Below are positions 14,756 through 21,762 of a DNA stretch of 23,265 nucleotides, piece by piece; the first letter of the stretch is position 1; every line of letters begins with the position of its first letter. The notes below the pieces were generated by a model. It was not told the DNA's origin. It searched no databases and worked only from the letters and a program-made list of their open reading frames with translations. The DNA comes from an uncultured Eubacteriales bacterium (GTDB lineage Bacteria; Bacillota; Clostridia; Peptostreptococcales; Anaerovoracaceae): contig CAJTYS010000055.1 in the NCBI GenBank assembly GCA_910583765.1, forward strand, positions 1 to 23,265. Direction: 5' to 3'. Both the position numbers and the translations under genes were made by a program.

Positions 14756-17374
14756 ATGGAAAAAATGGGATTAAATCAGATCCGTGAGGCTTTTCAGAAC
14801 TTTTACGAGTCAAAAGGCCATTATAAAAGAAAGAGTTTTTCTCTGATTCCGGAAAAGGACAAGAGTCTGCTCTTGATCAACTCGGGAATGGCGCCCCTCA
14901 AGCCGTATTTTTCTGGCTTAGAAACGCCGCCGGCAAAGAGAATGACCACCTGTCAGAAATGCCTGCGCACCGGAGATATCGAAAACGTGGGTTACACTTC
15001 CAGACACGGCACATTTTTTGAAATGCTTGGCAGTTTTTCCTTTGGGGATTATTTCAAACAGGAGTCCATTACTTGGGGATGGGAATTCATGACAAAGGTG
15101 CTGGACCTTCCTCAGGACAAGCTTTGGGTGTCTGTTTATGAAGAAGATGATGAAGCTTACAATATTTGGAAGAATCAGATCGGCTTTCCGGAAGAACGAA
15201 TCGTGCGCCTGGGAAAGGATGACAACTTTTGGGAGATTGGCACCGGTCCTTGCGGTCCTTGCTCGGAGATTTATTTTGATAGGGGAGAAGAGTACGGCTG
15301 TGGCAGGGAAGACTGCAAGCCGGGATGCGAGTGCGACCGCTACATCGAATTTTGGAACCATGTGTTCACCCAGTTTTCAAAGGACGAAGAAGGAAATTAC
15401 ACGGACCTGGCTCACCCCAACATCGATACGGGCATGGGACTGGAACGGCTGGCTACCATCATGCAGGGCGTGGATTCCATCTTTGACATTGACACGGTCC
15501 GCTATGTGCTGGACAAAGTAGTGGAAAAGGCGGGCGTTCGCTATGAACGGGGAAAAGCGCCTACGGATGTTTCTATCCGCATCATCACCGACCATCTGCG
15601 TTCCATTACCTTCCTCATCGCTGACGGCATCATTCCCAGCAACGAAGGCCGGGGCTACGTGCTGCGGCGGCTATTGCGCAGAGCGGCAAGACACGGGAGA
15701 CTCCTTGGCATACAAGGCTCTTTCCTCGCGGAACTCAGCGGCAGGGTCATCGAAATCTCTGGAAAAGCGTATCCAGAGCTGGAAGAAAAAAGGGTTTATA
15801 TCAAGAAAGTCATTACCATTGAAGAAGATAAATTCAGCAGCACCATTGATCAAGGGACCAGCATTATCGAAGAGTACGTGGCTGAAATGAAGGCACAAGG
15901 AAAAAACGTGCTGGATGGAGAAAGGGTGTTCAAACTTCATGACACTTACGGTTTTCCTCTGGAGCTGACTCAGGAGATCTTGGAAGAACAAGGCTGCGAG
16001 GCTGATGTGGAAGGCTTCGCGAAACACATGGAACATCAGAAGGAACAGGCTAGAGCAGCGCGCAAGTTCCAGGAGGGCGAGGCGTGGAAAGAAGCTGTGG
16101 ATTTTGCCTTTGAAGGCAGCACCGTGTTCACTGGCTACGACAAAGTGGTGGACACTGGCGTGGTGAAGAGCATGTTCTGGGACAAAAAGCCGGTGGAAAG
16201 CCTCAAAGAAGGAGAAATTTGCAGGATCGCTCTGGACAAGACGCCGTTTTACGCGGAAAGCGGCGGACAAGCCTGTGACATTGGACGCATCTATAATGAT
16301 CACTTTACGGGAAATGTCAGTGAAGTCTTGAAATTCCAGAACGTGTTCGCCCATAAGGTCAAGGCCCTGTCTGGAGAATTGATGCCAGGGGATGAAGTCC
16401 ACTGTATCGTAGTGGCGCCAAACAGAAACAGCACGGCCCGCAATCATACGGCCACCCATCTGCTCCACAAAGCCCTGAAAGAAGTTTTGGGAGAACATGT
16501 GCAGCAGGCAGGTTCCAGTGTGACGGCTGACTCCCTGCGTTTTGACTTCAATCATTTTGAAGCCATGACACCAGAAGAGATCAAACAAACCGAAGAGATC
16601 GTCAATGACAAGATCAATCACTTCTTGGAGGTTTCCACTGTGGAAATGTCCTTGAAAGACGCGGCCAAGGAAGGGGCTGTTGGCTTGTTTGGTGAAAAAT
16701 ATGGCGATGTGGTGCGGGTGGTTTCCATTGGAGATTACAGCAAAGAATTGTGCGGCGGGACTCATGTTTCCAACAGCGGCCAGATCGGAGCTTTCAAGAT
16801 CTTGTCTGAATCTGGCGTGGCGGCAGGAGTCCGCAGGATCGAAGCCATCACAGGCACGGCGCTGCTGACAAAGGTTAAGGAAACGGAGACGATCATCGCA
16901 CAAGCCGCGGACGCGCTCAAGACCAATCAGGCAGGGCTTTTAAACCGCGTCTGCACAATGACAGAAGAACTGAAAGCTGTGAAAAAAGAGCTGGAAGAAT
17001 TCAAGAAAAACGCCATTGGAAACGCTATGGACAAGATGCTTGAAGAAGCCAAGGAGATCAATGGAGTCACGCTCCTTACCAGATCGCTGAAGGATTATAC
17101 CATCAATGACCTTAGAAATTTATCCGATGACGTGAAAAAGGAACACAAGAACGTGGCCATGGTGTTCGCTACCCAAAATGGCGGGAAAGTCACTTTCTTG
17201 GTATCTCTTACCGATGATCTGGTAGAAAGGGGATATCACGCAGGCAAGCTGATTAAGCAGATCGCGGCAGCAGCAGGCGGCGGCGGCGGCGGCAAAGCGG
17301 ACATGGCACAGGCAGGCGCCAAGGACGCTTCTAAAATCAAAGACGCATTCGCTGTGGCAGAAACCCTCTTTTAA
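14756..17374 (+). CDS. alaS: Alanyl-tRNA synthetase
   Basis: This 872-residue class-II synthetase charges tRNA-Ala and hydrolyses mischarged Ser/Gly-tRNA. It shows the N-terminal catalytic domain (FFEMLGSFSFGDYFK, WEIGTGPCGPCSEIYFDRG, NIDTGMGLERLA). The editing domain has HTATHLLHKAL (His564, His568) and CGGTH (Cys666, His670), the same numbering as the E. coli metal/editing residues. The C-terminal domain has a glycine run (GGGGGGKADMAQAG) encoded by consecutive GGC codons. The ATG at 14756 follows CAGGAGGA; an upstream in-frame TTG at 14732 overlaps that site and is not used. IreB and RuvX genes follow, the usual Firmicute order. Confidence 0.98.
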   Translation: MEKMGLNQIREAFQNFYESKGHYKRKSFSLIPEKDKSLLLINSGMAPLKPYFSGLETPPAKRMTTCQKCLRTGDIENVGYTSRHGTFFEMLGSFSFGDYFKQESITWGWEFMTKVLDLPQDKLWVSVYEEDDEAYNIWKNQIGFPEERIVRLGKDDNFWEIGTGPCGPCSEIYFDRGEEYGCGREDCKPGCECDRYIEFWNHVFTQFSKDEEGNYTDLAHPNIDTGMGLERLATIMQGVDSIFDIDTVRYVLDKVVEKAGVRYERGKAPTDVSIRIITDHLRSITFLIADGIIPSNEGRGYVLRRLLRRAARHGRLLGIQGSFLAELSGRVIEISGKAYPELEEKRVYIKKVITIEEDKFSSTIDQGTSIIEEYVAEMKAQGKNVLDGERVFKLHDTYGFPLELTQEILEEQGCEADVEGFAKHMEHQKEQARAARKFQEGEAWKEAVDFAFEGSTVFTGYDKVVDTGVVKSMFWDKKPVESLKEGEICRIALDKTPFYAESGGQACDIGRIYNDHFTGNVSEVLKFQNVFAHKVKALSGELMPGDEVHCIVVAPNRNSTARNHTATHLLHKALKEVLGEHVQQAGSSVTADSLRFDFNHFEAMTPEEIKQTEEIVNDKINHFLEVSTVEMSLKDAAKEGAVGLFGEKYGDVVRVVSIGDYSKELCGGTHVSNSGQIGAFKILSESGVAAGVRRIEAITGTALLTKVKETETIIAQAADALKTNQAGLLNRVCTMTEELKAVKKELEEFKKNAIGNAMDKMLEEAKEINGVTLLTRSLKDYTINDLRNLSDDVKKEHKNVAMVFATQNGGKVTFLVSLTDDLVERGYHAGKLIKQIAAAAGGGGGGKADMAQAGAKDASKIKDAFAVAETLF

Positions 17375-17439
17375 GACAGGAAACTCATTTAAAAGCCATT
17401 TGAATCATTTGAAGTCTTTGTGAAAATACACAAAAGTTC

Positions 17440-17468
17440 TTGTGCTTCATTGTACAAACGTGTATAAT
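17440..17468 (+). promoter_or_regulatory. Putative promoter of ireB
   Basis: TATAAT (17463-17468), with a TTGTGC (17440-17445) 17 bases upstream as a weak -35. The -35 lies within a short palindrome, CACAA-N6-TTGTG (17429-17444). No terminator follows alaS, so ireB may also be read through from alaS. Confidence 0.55.
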
Positions 17469-17500
17469 CAAAGAACGGGACAGTAAGGAGGTACATACCC

Positions 17501-17752
17501 ATGGACAGACAGACCAGAATGTATGACAATTTCGACAAGCTCGAACAGCGGACGATCAAAGAAATTTTAAATATTGTTTACGATGCTTTGGAAGAACGTG
17601 GATATAATGCCGTTGATCAGATGGTAGGCTATATCCTGTCAGGCGATCCATCTTATATCACCAGCCATAATAACGCGCGCAACATCATGGGACGCATTGA
17701 GCGGGATGATCTGGTAGAGGAATTGATCAAATCCTATTTAGGAAAACAATAG
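17501..17752 (+). CDS. ireB: IreB-family regulatory phosphoprotein (UPF0297)
   Basis: This 83-residue protein has the characteristic UPF0297 sequence: FDKLEQRTIKEILNIVYDAL, ERGYNAVDQMVGYILSGDP and SYITSHNNARNIMGRIERDD. In Enterococcus, IreB is a small dimeric substrate of the Ser/Thr kinase IreK and negatively affects cephalosporin resistance. The N-terminal region holds Thr residues (Thr5 and Thr18) that are candidate phosphosites by position; this is inference. Start ATG behind AAGGAGG. Location between alaS and ruvX is the standard Firmicute synteny. Confidence 0.95.
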   Translation: MDRQTRMYDNFDKLEQRTIKEILNIVYDALEERGYNAVDQMVGYILSGDPSYITSHNNARNIMGRIERDDLVEELIKSYLGKQ

Positions 17753-17772
17753 GGAAACTCATCGTAACAAAG

Positions 17773-17803
17773 AGCGGACCATATGCTTTGGGTCCGCTTT
17801 TTC
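17773..17803 (+). terminator. Intrinsic terminator after ireB
   Basis: AGCGGACC (17773-17780) and GGTCCGCT (17791-17798) form a perfect 8-bp stem with a 10-base loop, followed by TTTTTCT. It lies directly before ruvX, whose expression must come from read-through or a promoter not recognised here. Confidence 0.85.
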
Positions 17804-17827
17804 TGTCATCTGCGAGAAAGGATATTT

Positions 17828-18253
17828 ATGAAGAAAATCGGACTTGACGTTGGGGACAAAACCATTGGCGTGGCAGTGAGCGATCCTTTGCTGATCACCG
17901 CGCAGGGGATCATGACCATCCAAAGGGTGGGGATCCGTAAGGACACCACAAAGATCATAGAGCTGATCAAGGAGCATGACTGCGACACCGTAGTGGTGGG
18001 TCTTCCTAAAAAACTGGACAATACCGACAGCATTCAGACGGAAAAAGTATATGAATTCAAAACCATGCTGGAAAATAAGCTGAGAAGTTCTGGGATGAGC
18101 CAGATTCAGGTAGTGTATCAGGATGAACGCCTGACAACGGTCATGGCAGAGAAAGTCCTGATCAACGCGGATGTGAGCAGGGGCAAGCGGAAGAAAGTCA
18201 TTGACAAGCAAGCCGCTGTGCTGATTCTCCAGAGTTATCTGGATTCTCTGTGA
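17828..18253 (+). CDS. ruvX: RuvX/YqgF-type Holliday-junction resolvase-like protein
   Basis: This 141-residue RNase-H-fold protein matches the usual RuvX length. The N-terminus MKKIGLDVGDKTIGVAVSDP carries the first catalytic Asp (Asp7). VVVGLPKKLDNTDS and YQDERLTTVMAEKVLI provide the second acidic positions, and KVIDKQAAVLILQSYLDS ends the domain. The family is tied to 16S rRNA 5'-end processing and proposed Holliday-junction resolution. ATG 17828 is chosen, behind AGAAAGGA; an upstream in-frame ATG at 17783 lies inside the preceding terminator. A small lipoprotein gene follows 46 bases later. Confidence 0.95.
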   Translation: MKKIGLDVGDKTIGVAVSDPLLITAQGIMTIQRVGIRKDTTKIIELIKEHDCDTVVVGLPKKLDNTDSIQTEKVYEFKTMLENKLRSSGMSQIQVVYQDERLTTVMAEKVLINADVSRGKRKKVIDKQAAVLILQSYLDSL

Positions 18254-18299
18254 GTGGATCATGAGGTGGAAATAGATGGGAAGAAAGGAGCATGAACCA

Positions 18300-18698
18300 A
18301 TGAAAGCAAATAAAAAACGAAAAGCAGCAGTTTTATTAGCAGCAGCGTTTTTCAGTTTCCTTCTGGCAGGCTGCGGCGGTCCGCAGGAAGGCAGCGAGAC
18401 TGTGGCTGGCCGCTGGGAAATGACAGAGATCACCGCAGGGGCCCGGCAGGTGGCCGCAGATGAATACAAGAAAGCCGCTGGCGTGAGCCAGGTGCCGATC
18501 CTGACCTTTGAGGAAAACGGTGAGGTGACTTTGGACATGGACGGTGACACGGGGACAGGCTCCTGGGAACAGGACGGTCTGTATTACTGCATCAAATATA
18601 CTAGGGACGGGGAAGAAAACACCCAGGCCATCCGAATGGAAGACGGCGCCATGATCATGGAGCAGGACGGTTACACCCTGACCTATGAAAAGCGTTAA
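18300..18698 (+). CDS. Small lipoprotein with lipocalin-like domain
   Basis: This 132-residue protein has a type-II signal peptide: basic MKANKKRK, a hydrophobic stretch and lipobox LLAGC with lipidated Cys25. The exported part starts GGPQEGSETVAGRWEMTEIT and has alternating beta-like segments (ILTFEENGEVTLDM, GTGSWEQDGLYYCIKY). These resemble the lipocalin-like/DUF small domains in which a Gly-x-Trp opens a beta barrel. Ligand unknown. ATG 18300 is chosen because it gives a clean signal peptide behind AAAGGAG; an in-frame ATG at 18276 with GAGGTG would add eight residues. A run of A follows the stop but no clear hairpin. Confidence 0.85.
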   Translation: MKANKKRKAAVLLAAAFFSFLLAGCGGPQEGSETVAGRWEMTEITAGARQVAADEYKKAAGVSQVPILTFEENGEVTLDMDGDTGTGSWEQDGLYYCIKYTRDGEENTQAIRMEDGAMIMEQDGYTLTYEKR

Positions 18699-18724
18699 AA
18701 AAGTAAAAAAAATCATGGAATGAC

Positions 18725-18753
18725 TTGAAGAGCAGAGGGACATTTGCTATAAT
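18725..18753 (+). promoter_or_regulatory. Strong sigma-A promoter upstream of the 6S RNA region
   Basis: TTGAAG (18725-18730), 17-base spacer, perfect TATAAT (18748-18753). Transcription would start near 18760, about 107 bases before the conserved 6S core, so it would give a 5'-extended 6S precursor or a separate transcript. Confidence 0.75.
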
Positions 18754-18776
18754 AAGAATCGGTTCAAAACAACGAG

Positions 18777-18818
18777 GATCCGGACAGCCGCAAACAGGAA
18801 AGCGTGTCTGGATTTGGA
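18777..18818 (+). other. Hairpin in the 5' leader of the 6S RNA locus
   Basis: ATCCGGACA...TGTCTGGAT (one G-U) forms the outer stem. An inner CGC/GCG pairing is offset by a two-base bulge, with an A-rich loop (AAACAGGAAA). No known riboswitch or RNA family was recognised, and no T-run follows. Confidence 0.5.
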
Positions 18819-18866
18819 AGAGGAATCGATGTTTATTTCAGATCAGAAAGTACACAATAAGATTAT

Positions 18867-19051
18867 GAAATCCTGAAGTGTTCGTTGGGAATCTATAATT
18901 CAACCTACGTTTTAACATCGGGAGTCCGGAGTTTTCGACAGCGGATGTCAAGCCGCCACAGCAGCGGAAGGCAGATGCGGAAACAGGACACCCCCCTATC
19001 AAAGATAGGGCGTGAATTATGTTCTTGACGGCATGTCGGGATTCTTTTTTT
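18867..19051 (+). ncRNA. ssrS: 6S RNA (RNA-polymerase-binding regulatory RNA)
   Basis: 6S RNA mimics an open promoter and binds housekeeping RNA polymerase. The 5' strand AAATCCTGAAGTGTTCGT pairs with the 3' strand ACGGCATGTCGGGATTC to close the terminal stem. It has the same AGTGTTCG/CGGCATGTC(G) signatures as the E. coli GATGTTCG/CGGCATCTCGG ends. Also seen are CAACCTACGTTTTAACATCG, CGGGAGTCCGG, and the hairpin CCCTATCAAAGATAGGG in the 3' half, corresponding to the GGCACCC hairpin region of Firmicute 6S RNAs. Length is about 185 bases, and the T-run at 19044-19051 would end it. Besides the promoter at 18725, a weak TTTCAG-N16-TAAGAT just upstream could start the mature RNA directly. Confidence 0.85.
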
Positions 19052-19082
19052 GGATCATGCGCAAGCAATAGAGAAATGGGGA

Positions 19083-19919
19083 ATGCAGTCAGTGAGAGAT
19101 TTAAAACCAGCAGAGATCCTTGACACAGCCATTGAAACCGGAGTGGCAAAATCAGGAGGCAGTTTCCCGCGGCTCCTGATCCTTGGTTTTCTGGCAGGTG
19201 CGTTCATCGCTTTAGCGGGAGCAGGTTCTAACACGGCGGCTTTTAATTTGCTGCTGGATCCAGAGACCTTTGGACTGGGAAAAGTTTTGGCAGGAACAGT
19301 CTTTACCGTGGGTCTGATCATGGTGATCCTCACAGGCGCGGAACTGTTCACAGGCAATGTGCTGATTCTGGCGGCAGCAGCGGACAAACGGGTTTCCATA
19401 GGGAGGATGCTGCGAAACTGGGTCATCGTGTATGTAGGGAATTTCCTGGGAGCGGCAGCCATTGCAGCGGCTATTTATTACAGCGGACAGCTGGGGGGCG
19501 GCGATTCCATGTTGGGCGCGTTCACCATTAAAACAGCGGCTGCGAAAGTGGGCCTGGGCTTTGGCAAAGCCTTTGTGCTGGGGATCCTGTGCAACTGGCT
19601 GGTGTGCATCGCCGTGTGGATCTCTTTCAGTGCCGGCTCCATTGTGGGAAAAATAGGTGCCATCTTCTTTCCCATATGGCTCTTTGTCACCTGCGGATTT
19701 GAACACAGCATCGCTAACATGTACTTTATCCCAACAGGAATTTTAGCAAAGGCCAATGAGATCTTCGCAGTCAAGTCGGGCCTGGGAACAGAGGTACTGG
19801 AAAACCTGAATTGGACTAGTTTTTTCGTAGACAATTTAATACCCGTCACCCTGGGAAACATCGTAGGGGGCGGAGTATTGGTCGCACTAGTCTATTGGCT
19901 AGTTCACAGAAAAGCGTAG
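19083..19919 (+). CDS. Formate/nitrite transporter (FNT) family channel
   Basis: This 278-residue protein of six membrane helices belongs to the FocA/NirC/HSC anion-channel family. The N-terminal amphipathic KPAEILDTAIETGVAKS is typical, as are GAGSNTAAFN, the signature LTGAELFTGNVLIL, LGILCNWLVCIAVWIS and the pore-histidine segment GFEHSIANMYFIPTGIL. The substrate may be formate, nitrite or hydrosulfide and cannot be settled here; formate export suits a fermenting anaerobe. Start ATG 19083 is chosen on family length, although its ribosome site (GGGGA, close to the ATG) is poor. An in-frame TTG at 19050 lies in the T-run of the 6S RNA. The gene begins about 30 bases after that RNA and has no separate promoter that I can see. 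Confidence 0.92.
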   Translation: MQSVRDLKPAEILDTAIETGVAKSGGSFPRLLILGFLAGAFIALAGAGSNTAAFNLLLDPETFGLGKVLAGTVFTVGLIMVILTGAELFTGNVLILAAAADKRVSIGRMLRNWVIVYVGNFLGAAAIAAAIYYSGQLGGGDSMLGAFTIKTAAAKVGLGFGKAFVLGILCNWLVCIAVWISFSAGSIVGKIGAIFFPIWLFVTCGFEHSIANMYFIPTGILAKANEIFAVKSGLGTEVLENLNWTSFFVDNLIPVTLGNIVGGGVLVALVYWLVHRKA

Positions 19920-19920
19920 A

Positions 19921-19971
19921 GCATGTTTGGGAACATCTGCGTCTGACAGAGAACCTGTTCCAAACACATGC
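19921..19971 (+). other. Large imperfect hairpin after the FNT gene
   Basis: GCATGTTTGGGAACA (19921-19935) pairs with TGTTCCAAACACATGC (19956-19971) over about 14 bp with small bulges. No T-run follows, so it is not a canonical terminator; it may protect the 3' end of the mRNA or work with Rho. Confidence 0.55.
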
Positions 19972-20075
19972 AAGGTCAGATATCAAAACTTCATATTTTG
20001 TCAAAAGCCTATATCCATCATGTTGCGAATGGGACTTGAACGACGGCGTCACATCCATCATAAGGAGGTGATCGT

Positions 20076-20927
20076 ATGAAACTGGGATTTATTGGAGCAG
20101 GAAAAGCTGGATGCAGTTTTTCTCGCTATTTACAAGGAACGCAGGCAGAGATCAGCGGATTTTACAGTAAAACCTTGAAGCATTCAAAGCAAGCGGCTGA
20201 GGATACGGGATCAGCCGTTTTTTTGTGTTTACAGCAAGTCGTTTCTGCAAGCGATGTCGTCATGATCACGACCCCGGACAACATGATCGGAGAGATTTGG
20301 GAAAAGATAAAAATGCAGTGCCAAGGGCTTTTGGCAGGAAAGATCTTTTGTCATCTGAGCGGCTCCCTTTCTTCAGAGATTTTCCAGGAAAGGCAAAAGC
20401 TTGGGGTATATGGCTGTTCCCTGCACCCCATGCAGGCCATTAGCGGCAAAAGGGCAGATCTGACAGGCGCTTTTTTCACTGGAGAGGGAGACCAAGAAGC
20501 GGTCTTGCCTTTGAAAGAACTGTTGACGGCAAAGGGAAATCCAGTGGCGGTCATGGATCCTGCCAATAAAAAGAAGTACCATATGGCGGCCAGCACTGCC
20601 AGCAATCTCATGGCGGGTTTGGCTCAGATGGCCATCGACTCTTTGGCAGAATGCGGTTTTGAGCAGGACATGGCTCTGCGCATGCTGGCGCCTCTGATGC
20701 GGGGAAACATGGAAAACATCTGTGAGAAGGGCGTTCCCGCGGCCCTCACAGGACCTGTGGAGCGAGGTGATTGGGAGACGGTCCAGTCCCATCTGGCTCA
20801 ACTGGAAGGTGAAAAACGGGAAATTTATCGGCTTTTATCCAGGCAGCTGGTGGAAGTTGCCCAGAAGAAAAACGAAACAAGGGATTATTCAAATTTAAGA
20901 ACCATACTGGAGGAAAAAGACCAATGA
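20076..20927 (+). CDS. panG: Rossmann/DUF2520 protein, probable ketopantoate reductase PanG
   Basis: This 283-residue protein has an N-terminal NADP-binding fold (MKLGFIGAGKAGCSFSRYL) followed by ASDVVMITTPDNMIGEIW, FCHLSGSLSSEIF, GCSLHPMQAIS and a helical C-terminal domain (KKKYHMAASTASNLMAGLA). This is the Rossmann-plus-DUF2520 architecture. PanG, the alternative ketopantoate reductase shown in Francisella with homologues in Enterococcus and Clostridioides difficile, belongs to this type. Overlap by 4 bases with panB, and panC behind it, strongly support reduction of ketopantoate to pantoate as its job. ATG behind AAGGAGGTG. No canonical panE or ilvC is in the window. Confidence 0.85.
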   Translation: MKLGFIGAGKAGCSFSRYLQGTQAEISGFYSKTLKHSKQAAEDTGSAVFLCLQQVVSASDVVMITTPDNMIGEIWEKIKMQCQGLLAGKIFCHLSGSLSSEIFQERQKLGVYGCSLHPMQAISGKRADLTGAFFTGEGDQEAVLPLKELLTAKGNPVAVMDPANKKKYHMAASTASNLMAGLAQMAIDSLAECGFEQDMALRMLAPLMRGNMENICEKGVPAALTGPVERGDWETVQSHLAQLEGEKREIYRLLSRQLVEVAQKKNETRDYSNLRTILEEKDQ

Positions 20928-21751
20928 AAAACACAACTGTTACTTTTAAAAAAGCAAAAGAAGAAAAGACAAAGCTGACCATGCTCACTGCTTACGATTA
21001 TTCCTTCGCCAAGCTCATGGACGAGGCAGGCGTCAATTCCATCTTGGTAGGGGATTCCCTGGGCATGGTGTGCCTGGGGTATGAGGACACTTTGCCAGTG
21101 ACCATGGAGGATATGATCCATCACACCGCGGCCGTGACCAGAGGCGCGAAAAACGCGCTGGTAGTGGCGGACATGCCTTTCATGTCTTATCAAACATCCG
21201 TGTATGACGCGGTGCTGAACGCGGGCAGGCTCATTAAGGAGGGACATGCCCAGGCAGTCAAGCTGGAGGGCGGATTTGAAGTAACAGCGCAGATCGAGGC
21301 TATTGTCAAAGCTTCCATCCCTGTCGTGGCGCACATCGGACTGACGCCCCAGTCTGTCAACGCCTTTGGCGGCTTCAAAGTCCAGGGAAAGAGCGAAGAA
21401 GCGGCGCAGCGCCTGCTGGACGAGGCCAGGGCAGTGGAAAAGGCCGGCGCGTTCGCTGTTGTTTTGGAATGCGTGCCAGAAAAGCTGGCGGCCCGTATCA
21501 GTGAAGAAATCTCCATCCCGACCATTGGCATTGGCGCGGGCGCGGGCTGTGACGGACAAGTTTTGGTCTATCAGGACATGTTGGGGCTGTTCTCGGACTT
21601 CACGCCAAAATTCGTGAAAAAATTCGCCAATGTGGGAGAAGTGGTGAAGGACGCTTTCCAGGGATATATCAAGGAAGTGCAGGATGGGACCTTCCCCGCC
21701 CCTGAGCATACCTTTAAAATAGATGACGATGTGTTAGAGAAACTTTACTAA
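20924..21751 (+). CDS. panB: Ketopantoate hydroxymethyltransferase
   Basis: This 275-residue TIM-barrel enzyme transfers the one-carbon group of methylenetetrahydrofolate to 2-oxoisovalerate, the first step of pantothenate synthesis. The Mg-binding residues appear in VGDSLGM, VADMPFMSYQ and VKLEGG. HIGLTPQSVNAFGGFKVQG and VLECVPEKLA (catalytic Glu182) follow, then PTIGIGAGAGCDGQVLVYQD, all standard. Start ATG overlaps the panG stop (ATGA), so the two are translationally coupled. panC follows 11 bases later. Confidence 0.97.
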   Translation: MKNTTVTFKKAKEEKTKLTMLTAYDYSFAKLMDEAGVNSILVGDSLGMVCLGYEDTLPVTMEDMIHHTAAVTRGAKNALVVADMPFMSYQTSVYDAVLNAGRLIKEGHAQAVKLEGGFEVTAQIEAIVKASIPVVAHIGLTPQSVNAFGGFKVQGKSEEAAQRLLDEARAVEKAGAFAVVLECVPEKLAARISEEISIPTIGIGAGAGCDGQVLVYQDMLGLFSDFTPKFVKKFANVGEVVKDAFQGYIKEVQDGTFPAPEHTFKIDDDVLEKLY

Positions 21752-21762
21752 GGGGAATAGGG

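Noticed and set aside
15671..16903. Long antisense open frame (410 codons) opposite alaS
   Set aside because: It has no recognisable domain or ribosome site and is rich in His, Phe and Ser, as expected for the shadow of a strongly biased coding gene.
17280..17296. GGC repeat as a possible contingency/slippage tract in alaS
   Set aside because: It encodes the glycine run found naturally in many alanyl-tRNA synthetase C-terminal domains; codon-sized units would keep the frame.
19050..19082. TTG start adding 11 residues to the FNT channel
   Set aside because: The codon falls in the 6S terminator T-run, and family members begin close to the KPAEI segment.
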